NCBI GenBank assembly: GCA_947624235.1
Contig: CANQJK010000014.1
Span: 1 to 33,836 of the forward strand
Origin: an uncultured Clostridia bacterium
GTDB lineage: Bacteria > Bacillota > Clostridia > Christensenellales > CAG-314
Length of the DNA stretch: 33,836 nucleotides
Direction of reading: 5' to 3'
Shown: positions 24,638 to 31,271 of the stretch, in pieces
Numbering within the stretch: the stretch's first letter is position 1
How the letters are laid out: the number at the start of each line of letters is the position of its first letter
Made by a program: the position numbers and the translations under genes
The notes under the pieces: model-generated
What the model was told of the DNA's origin: nothing
Databases searched by the model: none
Seen by the model: the letters and a program-made list of their open reading frames with translations, nothing else

Positions 24638-26244
24638 AAGTTGCTACCTCCAAATCCGTATCCGCTGTGCGTGTTGAGCAAGTCGGTGTAGGGCGAAAGC
24701 ATTTCCGCCGTGATCGTTTCAAAGCCCTCGGAGAAACGATTGGCTGTGAGAATTTTGTCTATCACGCCGTCGGCTATTTCCACACTGCACTTGCACAAAA
24801 TGTCTGCTACTTCGTCCGTCATGGCGACGTCGTGTCCCAAATAGCTGTGGCTCTTTTGACGAAGCGAAAACTCCACCAACGCGCGCTTTTCCTTGTTTTG
24901 CGGATCGGCGACATTTATCGTCTCCGTTATCTCAAACAACTTGGCGCTGTTGGCTTCGGTGCATATGCAAACGGGAAGTATGGGCGAAAGGTCCAATGTG
25001 ATACGAGGAACGTTGAGCAAAAAACGACTGCGCTTTTCGCTGATGAGGAACTGCTTGACTTCTTCCATCACGTAGTCCTCTATTTCCCCCTTGATAACAA
25101 GCAGATACACGTTGTTTTTGCCCTCTGTTGCCAAACGCACAAACACGTTGGAGCCGGTGGGTTCCAGGTCGTAACTTTTGAGGTCGGCAACGTCTATGCG
25201 CACAACGTGGTCCTCTTCTCCGCCCAAACTTACCAACGCGTCGGCGTACAGCTCCAACATAAAGTCGGAATTGCAACACATACATATTGGACGGAAACTG
25301 TCCCGCTGGCGCAGATCGGCATTGTGAAGCGCCGTGCGCAACTTTGTCTGCTCCTTTTTGCGGTTGACGGGCATGTTGCCCAGCGCCGACAGGTCGGAAA
25401 ACTCGCCCACGGTAAGTTTGAGGGGCAGGTCGCACACCTCAGAGAGCAACGCCTTGTTTTCGGAAAAGAGAATTTTCTCCTTGTCCTTGTAGCTGACGGT
25501 GTCGCAAAACAGCAATTTTGCGCACATGGGATCGAAAATTTGCGGTTGAGCGCGCTTACTTGCAAACAATTTGTACAGCAACACCGTCTCCTTGGAGGGG
25601 TGCACGTCGGTAACGGAAAATTGGCGACAAGCCTTTACGAACAGGGGACCGTACTCCGTGCCCTGCACCGCCGCACACAGACGAGACGCATTGACGGCAA
25701 GCGTTTTGCGGTCGTTGGAGCAGTACCACACGGCGGTGAGAAGGGCAAAGGTGTCCCCCCACATGCAGGCGCGGTCAAGTAGGTGCATGCCCTGCGCCAA
25801 ATTGGGCGTGACAAACAATCCCTCGCATTGAAGGGTGCCCAAAATGCACATAGCCAACACGTTGTTGCACTCTACGCTGTTGAGCAGGCAGTTGTACACT
25901 ATCGAACGGGTGACTACGCCGTCGGGGAGCAGTTTGTTTTCCAACGCTATGCGCAAAGCGTTGCATTTTAGCGCAACGGCAAGACGCACCTCTTCGGGAT
26001 CCTGTTGAAGCGCGCACATCTCGTTGTATTGCACTATGCGGTTGTAACGCATTGCGTCCGAGTTGGTCTCTACCGACTTGACGGTGGGGTTTTGCACAAG
26101 CTCCCACAACTCGCTACTAGTGTCCTCATCCAAAAAGAACACGCGAGCAAGCGTCTCGTACAGCAGTTTGGTGTCGCAAAAACGTCCCACTACCGCATTG
26201 TACAAAAAGTATCTTTGCAAAAAGGTTTCCGAAACAATATCCAT
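24634..26244 (-). CDS. Sel1-like repeat protein with degenerate Clp/HSP100 AAA+ module
   Basis: A 536-residue protein. Residues 110-175 resemble Sel1/TPR-type helical repeats (AMCILGTLQCEGLFV, then AQGMHLLDRACMWGD). Residues 275-500 follow the order of a ClpC/ClpB second AAA+ domain: KLTVGEFSDL, a helix ending SFRPI, then EDHVVRIDVADL (compare EDAVIRIDMSEY), YLLVIKGEIEDYVMEEV (Walker B place), ILPVCICTEANS (sensor 1 place) and a helical lid. The Walker A position reads CCNSDFMLEL instead of GPTGVGKTEL, and the Walker B acidic pair is lost, so ATP hydrolysis is unlikely. It lies between clpP (3-bp gap) and the VirD4-like gene (4-bp overlap). The fold call is by eye and needs a profile or structure search. 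Confidence 0.8.
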   Translation of the reverse strand: MDIVSETFLQRYFLYNAVVGRFCDTKLLYETLARVFFLDEDTSSELWELVQNPTVKSVETNSDAMRYNRIVQYNEMCALQQDPEEVRLAVALKCNALRIALENKLLPDGVVTRSIVYNCLLNSVECNNVLAMCILGTLQCEGLFVTPNLAQGMHLLDRACMWGDTFALLTAVWYCSNDRKTLAVNASRLCAAVQGTEYGPLFVKACRQFSVTDVHPSKETVLLYKLFASKRAQPQIFDPMCAKLLFCDTVSYKDKEKILFSENKALLSEVCDLPLKLTVGEFSDLSALGNMPVNRKKEQTKLRTALHNADLRQRDSFRPICMCCNSDFMLELYADALVSLGGEEDHVVRIDVADLKSYDLEPTGSNVFVRLATEGKNNVYLLVIKGEIEDYVMEEVKQFLISEKRSRFLLNVPRITLDLSPILPVCICTEANSAKLFEITETINVADPQNKEKRALVEFSLRQKSHSYLGHDVAMTDEVADILCKCSVEIADGVIDKILTANRFSEGFETITAEMLSPYTDLLNTHSGYGFGGSNL

Positions 26245-26247
26245 AAG

Positions 26248-26808
26248 CTATTCCTCCTTTGCCTTGTTGCGACTGGGTATAACGGTGTCTATCAAACCGT
26301 ATTCCATCGCTTCTTCGGCGGTCATTATTTTGTCGCGGTCGGTGTCGTGCTGGATGACTTTGAGCGGTTTGCCCGTGTTTTCGGACAAAATCAGGTTGAG
26401 ACGCTTGCGTATGCGCTCGATGTGATTGGCGGCAATTATTATGTCGCTCGCCTGTCCGCTTGCACCACCCAACGGTTGATGAATGAGTATCTCGCAGTTG
26501 GCTGTGGCACGGCGATATCCCTTGCTTCCCGCAGATAACAAAAAAGCTCCCATACTGGCAGCCATTCCGATCCCCACTGTTACGATACGAGCCTTGATAA
26601 AGTTCATTGTGTCGTATATCGCCAAGCCCGCGCTGACGCTTCCGCCCGACGAATTGATTTGGATCGTAATTTCCTGCGCACCGTTGCTGTCGAGATATTG
26701 CAATTGCGAAATGACTAACTCCGCCATTGCGTCATCGATCACACCGAAAATGTTTACGGTGTTGTGTTTAAGTGAGTAACTTAACGAAAATTCTTCCTTG
26801 GTCTTCAT
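26248..26808 (-). CDS. clpP: ClpP-family serine protease
   Basis: A 186-residue protein with the full ClpP triad at the usual spacing: Ser85 in GMAASMGAF, His110 in ILIHQPLGG and Asp159 in HDTDRDK. The oxyanion segment INSSGGSVSAGLAIYDTM and the C-terminal MTAEEAMEYGLIDTVI are also conserved. The N-terminus is divergent and lacks the propeptide and the loop residues typical of housekeeping ClpP, so this may be a dedicated paralogue. The ATG at 26808 has GAGGAGG 10 bp upstream. It is the first gene of a three-gene operon with the pseudo-AAA+ and VirD4-like genes. ClpP needs an unfoldase partner to degrade folded proteins; the only candidate in the operon looks inactive. Confidence 0.93.
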   Translation of the reverse strand: MKTKEEFSLSYSLKHNTVNIFGVIDDAMAELVISQLQYLDSNGAQEITIQINSSGGSVSAGLAIYDTMNFIKARIVTVGIGMAASMGAFLLSAGSKGYRRATANCEILIHQPLGGASGQASDIIIAANHIERIRKRLNLILSENTGKPLKVIQHDTDRDKIMTAEEAMEYGLIDTVIPSRNKAKEE

Positions 26809-26824
26809 ACTTTCTCAACCTCCT

Positions 26825-27300
26825 CGAAGTATTTTTTGCGCCCCCTGCCAAACGCAAGAACGCCTGCTTTGCGGAATTTGTACCGACTGCGCTGTCAAAC
26901 ATAGCACGCCTTTGCAAACAAGGAACCGCCTGTTTTGCGGAGTGTCGCACCGAACGGGTTAAATCGACGTCGGACATCTGCTTGCGTTACCGCGAGAAAC
27001 ACGCGCCCCGCTTTTGCAAACAAAAGATCGCCTGCCTGCCACACATCGCACGACTGCGCTGTCAAACATAGCACGCCTTTGCAAACAAGGAACCGCCTGT
27101 TTTGCGGAACGTCGCACCGAACGAGACAAATCGGCGTTGGATATCTGCTTGCGCCACCGCGAGAAACACACGCCCTGCTTTTGCAAACAAAAGATCGCTT
27201 GCCTGCCACACATCGCACGACTGCGCGTAAACTTGGCTTGCTTTTGCAAACAAAGAAACGCACGTTTTGCAGAACGTCGCACAGCCCACGCGGAAACGGT
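26825..27300 (-). repeat. Tandem repeats in the clpP leader
   Basis: About 2.5 units of 165-167 bp, each made of two related halves marked by TTTGCAAACAA at 26911, 27013, 27078, 27180 and 27243 (spacings 102, 65, 102, 63). Shared phrases include GTCAAACATAGCACGCC, CTGTTTTGCGGA, GTCGCACCGAACG and CACATCGCACGACTGCGC. A diverged half unit at 26840-26890 touches the clpP ribosome site. Long frames are open in several registers on both strands, which reflects composition rather than a gene. The region lies between a consensus promoter and clpP, so it should be transcribed. Confidence 0.85.
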
Positions 27301-27479
27301 CGCACTGCACTGCGCTTGCATAACCTTTCGCTCGTTGAACTTTTGTCGCCCTGTTGGGTTTGGAATGTTTCCGAACCGCACCGCTTGCACCAACAACCAG
27401 CCCGCCGAACAAGTCAAATCGGCGTCGGACATCTGCTTGCGTTACCGTGTCAAATGTACAATTTTCCACTTATAACTCT

Positions 27480-27508
27480 ATTATATACTTGCAATATTCT
27501 TGTGTCAA
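27480..27508 (-). promoter_or_regulatory. Perfect-consensus sigma-70 promoter for the clpP operon
   Basis: Minus strand -35 TTGACA (27508-27503), 17-bp spacer, -10 TATAAT (27485-27480). The predicted start is near 27473, giving a leader of about 665 bases before the clpP ATG. A second TTGACA occurs near the presumed start (27449-27454). No other leftward gene lies between the promoter and clpP. Confidence 0.82.
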
Positions 27509-27589
27509 ATGTTTTGAAACAAATTTTTACACATTTTTACAAATTTTTTCACCGCCCAGATCCCCTCTCCCGCCCTTTCACGTCACGGA

Positions 27590-27828
27590 AATGTAGATTT
27601 GCACCTCAAAAACAGAAACAATAACACCTGTTCCGCCGAGAACAATAGTATTGCGCCAAAACCGATATTAGAATACTGCCTTTGCTATATAAACCGCCAC
27701 ACATGCCCACTCCACTGCAAAAATATATACCAATGCATTGTGCCGAAATCGATAAGTCCCAAATGTCCATATCAGCGCCAATAACTTATGTAGCGAGAAA
27801 AATATATCCCAGCGAATAACGGGGCAAG
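27590..27828 (-). pseudogene. Possible decayed membrane-protein fragment
   Basis: The minus strand reads a hydrophobic stretch (HKLLALIWTFGTYRF, then ALVYIFAVEWACVAVYIAKAVF), a TAA stop at about 27665-27667, then in the same frame YRFWRNTIVLGGTGVIVSVF. This looks like two or three membrane helices interrupted by a stop. There is no start codon with a ribosome site. The local base composition is more AT-rich than its neighbours. It may equally be chance, so the call is weak. Confidence 0.25.
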
Positions 27829-27917
27829 CCCAACGTGGGGTAAAGCAACAGACAACGATGTTGTCATAAATAACAAAAAAGGGAAGCACTAACTTCCCTT
27901 TACAAGTGGCTCCCCGT
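27829..27917. repeat. Partial duplicate of the tRNA-Asn 3' end and its terminator
   Basis: About 89 bp from CCAACGTGGGG through a hairpin with arms GGGAAG and CTTCCC to TGGCTCCCCGTGT, over 90% identical to 28109-28198, where the second half is the 3' end of tRNA-Asn. The two copies are 280 bp apart in the same orientation. The ends of each copy are also roughly inverted repeats of each other (CAACGTGGGG and CCCCGTGTTG). Confidence 0.8.
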
Positions 27918-27924
27918 GTGGGGC

Positions 27925-28100
27925 GTTCGGCAAAGAGGGCGCCACTTTTCAGAAACCAGTAGTCCAAAAATGTCCCAACCTTGCAATAGACAGAGAGAGT
28001 GTATCCCCTGTAAAATAATCTGCAACGAGGACGTAGTCCGAAGCGAAGCCATTTTTACAGGGGATATGCGAACGATACCTCGAAGCCAGGGCAAGAACGT
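27925..28100. repeat. Dispersed hairpin element, reverse orientation
   Basis: Arms TATCCCCTGTAAAA (28002-28015) and TTTTACAGGGGATA (28053-28066) form a perfect 14-bp stem. The 37-base loop carries a second hairpin, GGAC-GTA-GTCC (28029-28039). It is the reverse complement of the element at 29854-29915. Reversed pieces of the 90-bp repeat family (TTTCAGAAACCAGTAGTCC) precede it at 27948. Confidence 0.82.
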
Positions 28101-28108
28101 AGTTCAAA

Positions 28109-28198
28109 CCCAACGTGGGGGAAAGCAACAGACAACGATGTTGTCATAAACAACAAAAAAAGGGAAGCACTAACTTCCCTTTACAAGTGGCTCCCCGT
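28109..28198. repeat. Second copy of the tRNA-Asn 3' end / terminator repeat
   Basis: This is the copy that includes the functional tRNA end. Its left end, TTCAAACCCAACGTGGGG (28103-28120), is an imperfect reverse complement of the tRNA T-arm/acceptor sequence CCCCGTGTTGGGTTTGAA (28193-28210), so the whole 108 bp is flanked by inverted copies of the tRNA 3' end. Confidence 0.75.
28153..28182 (-). terminator. Terminator of tRNA-Asn
   Basis: On the minus strand, AAGGGAAG-TTAGTG-CTTCCCTT is followed by a run of T. It begins about 10 bases after the tRNA CCA. An identical hairpin lies in the duplicate at 27872-27902. Confidence 0.85.
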
Positions 28199-28262
28199 GT
28201 TGGGTTTGAACCAACGACCCTCCGGTTAACAGCCGGATGCTCTGCCGCTGAGCTAACGAGGA
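28188..28262 (-). tRNA. trnN: tRNA-Asn(GTT)
   Basis: A 75-base cloverleaf with encoded CCA. The acceptor stem is TCCTCGT / ACGGGGA (with one T-G pair), the D-arm GCTC/GAGC, the anticodon stem TCCGG / CCGGA with loop CTGTTAA (anticodon GTT), a 5-base variable loop, the T-arm GTTGG-TTCAAAC-CCAAC, and G as the discriminator base. A promoter and a terminator flank it, so it is a single-gene transcription unit. Confidence 0.97.
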
Positions 28263-28280
28263 ATATTCATTTGCTTTTAT

Positions 28281-28309
28281 ATCCTATCACCTTGCGCGAC
28301 GTTTGTCAA
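28281..28309 (-). promoter_or_regulatory. Promoter of tRNA-Asn
   Basis: Minus strand -35 TTGACA (28309-28304), 17-bp spacer, -10 TAGGAT (28286-28281). The tRNA begins about 18 bp after the -10. The stretch 28320-28460 beyond it holds no gene, only traces of the dispersed repeat family. Confidence 0.78.
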
Positions 28310-28460
28310 TTGTTTTTTCACAATTTTTTCGGCATAATGTGCAATGTAGTCTCCTCGCCATTCAAGTGTTGTTCTTGTAAATGGCATAAACGGTGTTGGT
28401 TCATATACAAGGGACACCGCTCGCACTCGACGTCGCAATGGCATTGTGTTTTTGCATTCG

Positions 28461-29717
28461 CTACCAATTAAGGGTTTTTTCGGGGTGGAGAAGGAAGTCG
28501 GAAAGGGAGGCGATCAAAATGCCCTGCTCGTTGTAGGCGGTAAGCACATCCTCGCCCAAAATGACGATCTTTTTGAAGGCGTCGTTTATCCCCAACAGGG
28601 ACGCCTGCTCCTGTTTGCGTTTTTCCTCGTCGGCAATGCGGTAGGCACACTGAATGTAGTATCTGCGGTTGCCCAAGTTGGCGACAAAATCCACTTCCAA
28701 TTGCTTGCGTTGCGACGTGCCGTTAGTTTTGACGTTGCTTTCCACCACGCCCACGTCCACAGAATATCCGCGCGATCGCAATTCGTTGTACACCACGTTT
28801 TCCACAATGTGGTTGTACTCCTGTTGGCGGAAGGAAAGGCGTGTGTTTCGCAACCCCATGTCCACAAAATAGTACTTTGCAGGGGTGTTGATATACTTTT
28901 TGCCCTTGATGTCGTAGCGTAGGGCGCGCTCTATCAAGAAGGCGTCTTGCAGATATCCGATATAGGCGGAGATCGTGTTGGCGGATAGTTTGAGTTTCTT
29001 TTGCGAATTGAATGTGTCGCACAACTTCAACGGGTTGGTGAGGGAACCTATCGACGAGGCGAGAACGTCCGTCAGCTCGCTGATCTCAGCGTTTCTGCGC
29101 ATGTTGTTGCGGTTGATGATATCCGCAAGATAGGTGGTCGCAAACAGATCCTGCAAGTATTTTGCCTTGTCCGCGTCCGACTTCATGGACAAGCACAAGG
29201 GCATTCCGCCGTAGGTGGCATATTGTAGCCAAGCGGTATTGAAGGGCATGTTGTCCAACGCGGAATAAAACTCCGCAAAGTTAAGCGGAAAAACGCGTAT
29301 CTCGTCGCCCCGCCCGCGAAACTCCGTGAGGATGTCGCTGGACAAAAACTTGGAATTGCTCCCCGTAACGTAAATATCCGCATTGGGAATGTGCAAAAAC
29401 CCGTTGACGACGCTTTCAAAATGCGGAACAAGTTGTATCTCGTCCAACAGGATATAATAGGGCGCGTCGTCCGTTATCTGCGTCTTGACAAAGGCGTAAA
29501 GTTCGTCGGGATCGCGCAGTTTTCTGTTGCCGTAGTCTTCCAACGACACGCTGACAATGTGGTCAAGGGGCACGCCGTTACCCAACAGGTATTTGAAAAA
29601 CAGATTGAACAACAGGTACGACTTGCCACACCGCCGAACGCCCGTGACAATTTTTACCAAACCGTTATGTTGATGATCGATGAGCTTTTGTAAATAGAAA
29701 TCTCTTGCAATCTCCAC
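28461..29717 (-). CDS. ATP-binding protein, AAA_14 / DUF4143 family
   Basis: A 418-residue protein. The N-terminal AAA module has Walker A GVRRCGKSY (about 26-34), Walker B YILLDEIQLV and sensor-like YVTGSNSKFL. The C-terminal DUF4143 part contains AKYYFVDMGLRN, a nuclease-like fold segment ending QLEVDFVA and a final strand. This family is very common in anaerobic Bacteria and Archaea, often in variable regions; its physiological function is poorly known, and links to toxin-like or defence roles remain unproven. The start is GTG at 29717 with AGGAGG 7 bp upstream and a consensus promoter beyond. It is a single-gene unit flanked by repeat-rich gaps. Length and all motifs look complete. Confidence 0.93.
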   Translation of the reverse strand: MEIARDFYLQKLIDHQHNGLVKIVTGVRRCGKSYLLFNLFFKYLLGNGVPLDHIVSVSLEDYGNRKLRDPDELYAFVKTQITDDAPYYILLDEIQLVPHFESVVNGFLHIPNADIYVTGSNSKFLSSDILTEFRGRGDEIRVFPLNFAEFYSALDNMPFNTAWLQYATYGGMPLCLSMKSDADKAKYLQDLFATTYLADIINRNNMRRNAEISELTDVLASSIGSLTNPLKLCDTFNSQKKLKLSANTISAYIGYLQDAFLIERALRYDIKGKKYINTPAKYYFVDMGLRNTRLSFRQQEYNHIVENVVYNELRSRGYSVDVGVVESNVKTNGTSQRKQLEVDFVANLGNRRYYIQCAYRIADEEKRKQEQASLLGINDAFKKIVILGEDVLTAYNEQGILIASLSDFLLHPEKTLNW

Positions 29718-29740
29718 AGCGCACCTCCTGATTTGTATCT

Positions 29741-29769
29741 ATTATAGCCAAAAATGCCCGCATTGTCAA
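29741..29769 (-). promoter_or_regulatory. Perfect-consensus promoter of the DUF4143 gene
   Basis: Minus strand -35 TTGACA (29769-29764), 17-bp spacer, -10 TATAAT (29746-29741). The leader is about 20 bases. Confidence 0.85.
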
Positions 29770-29814
29770 CGGGCTATTGAGAATTTTTTCAGATTTACGC
29801 AAAAATTCTCACTC

Positions 29815-30170
29815 GGGTATTCCGCGCAAAAAGGCTTCACGGAGTCGCTCGCATATCCCCTGTAAAAAGGCTTCGCTTCGGACTACGTCCTCGTTGCAGA
29901 TTATTTTACAGGGGACACACTCGCTCTATCTATTACAAGGTCGTTACATTTTTTGACTTACTGGTTTCGGAAAAGAGGTGTCCCTCGTTGCAGATTATTT
30001 TGCGCGAAACACCCTCGCTCCTGCCGTCACAAGGTCGGAACATTTTTGGACTACTGGTTTCGAGGTGAAGTACTCGTTGCAGATTGTTTTGATTGGGGAT
30101 ACAATCACTCCTGTCGTCGCAATGCCATTACGTATTTGAGGCGGGCGGGGTTGGGGAATGTGCTTTTTCG
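29815..30170. repeat. Dispersed hairpin element followed by 90-bp family units
   Basis: Arms TCCCCTGTAAAA (29856-29867) and TTTTACAGGGGA (29904-29915) form a perfect 12-bp stem around a loop with the hairpin GGAC-TAC-GTCC (29880-29890). It is preceded by a GGTATTCCGCGCAAAAAGG unit and followed by units starting CTCGTTGCAGATT at 29989 and 30072. There is no gene. From 30170 to 30260 I see nothing recognisable. Confidence 0.8.
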
Positions 30171-30265
30171 GCGGGTGGGTGCAGGCGGGGAGAGGTTTAT
30201 TATAAAAATCTGCAAGCGTTTTGTATTATTTTGCGGAAAATTTTATAAAATTGCACACAAATATG

Positions 30266-30294
30266 TTGATTTTGCCGTCGATTTAGAGTAAAAT
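30266..30294 (+). promoter_or_regulatory. Probable promoter for the repeat leader and NAD+ synthetase gene
   Basis: -35 TTGATT (30266-30271), 17-bp spacer, -10 TAAAAT (30289-30294). It is the only good rightward promoter I find upstream of the NAD+ synthetase gene and would give a leader of about 970 bases. A closer weak promoter cannot be excluded. Confidence 0.55.
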
Positions 30295-30344
30295 ATTATT
30301 CGGCATAAATAATATACAACCCCTTGCCGGTGGAAAGAGGCGGG

Positions 30345-31183
30345 ACGTTCACCGCAGTTGGACAGGAATCAAGCAAACGCACCACTTGTCGCAGGTGCGC
30401 GGAGTTCGTACATCGGTTCCATTCTCCACGATAACGCAGGCAAGGCGTTCACAACAGGTTGGCGAGGTTTGGAAATCTTCCCACTCACAACAAGTAACGC
30501 AGGGACGAAACGTTCACCGCAGTTGGACAGGAATCAAGCAAATACCCTACTCACCATTGTTACACAGGGCGGAACATGCACCGCAGTTGAAGAGAACGGA
30601 GCCGTAGCGCAACACCGCAACACAGGGTGCACGCCTATATCCCATACAAGGCTTTGCAAGTGCGCGAAATTCGTCAAACACTCCACTTCGTCGAAGGTAG
30701 GACGGAACGTTCACCGCAGTTGCGTAAGGTTCAGGCAAATAGCCTACTCACCACTGTTACGCATAACGGAACATGCACCGCAGTTGAAGAAAACGGAGCC
30801 GTAGCGCAACACCGCAACACAGGGTGCACTACATCTCAAACAACACCTGCCAAATCATCATTGCGTTGGGCGGGCAGGTGGTTCTACTCATAACAGGTAG
30901 GCGGGGTTCGGACATCGGTTCCATTCTCCACGATAACGCAGGCAAGGCGTTCACAACAGGTAGGCGGGGTTCGGTAACCTTCCCATTCGTCGCAGGGCGG
31001 AACATTCACCGCAGGTGAAGAGGGTTCAAGCAATGCTCCACTCACAGCGGGTGGGCGAAGTTCGAACATCGGTATTCCAATTCACTGCCCACTCGTCACA
31101 ATAACACAGGTCGGAACGTCTACCGCACCACTTGTCGCAAGTCGGCACAACGGCGTCGCGCAAGTCGGCACAACGGCGTCGCG
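30345..31183 (+). repeat. Mosaic of repeated modules upstream of the NAD+ synthetase gene
   Basis: Short modules recur in shuffled order. A module of about 33 bp starting ACGTTCACCGCAGTTGGACA is at 30345 and 30509. A module of about 55 bp containing CATCGGTTCCATTCTCCACG is at 30410 and 30908. A 62-bp module from GGAACATGCACCGCAGTTGA to CACAGGGTGCAC is at 30571 and 30768. CACCGCAGTTG or CACCGCAGGTG occurs seven or more times. Tandem 23-bp units AAGTCGGCACAACGGCGTCG lie at 31138-31183. Short frames here are open but composition-driven. This mosaic differs from the other repeat families in the window. Confidence 0.85.
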
Positions 31184-31271
31184 CAAGCAAGTGCGCAAAC
31201 ATTTCAAACATCCTCTTGCAAATTTGCAAGCAAAATCAAGCAAACATCACAAAACACACACAGGAGACATC

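Noticed and set aside
22937-26808. An integrated conjugative element
   Set aside because: Only a coupling-type ATPase is present. No relaxase, VirB4-like ATPase, integrase or origin of transfer is visible within the window.
26895-27469. Minus-strand frames of 135-157 codons containing LFAKA or FVCKS repeats upstream of clpP
   Set aside because: All are confined to the tandem repeat, open in competing registers, and lack ribosome sites. I treat the region as a non-coding leader, although a short translated leader peptide cannot be excluded.
28115-28471. Plus-strand frame of 118 codons containing RVGFEPTTLRLTAG
   Set aside because: This phrase is the well-known false translation of a tRNA gene read from the opposite strand; it lies over tRNA-Asn.
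30358-31018. Short plus-strand frames in the NAD+ synthetase leader
   Set aside because: They follow the repeated modules, overlap one another in different registers and lack ribosome-binding sites.
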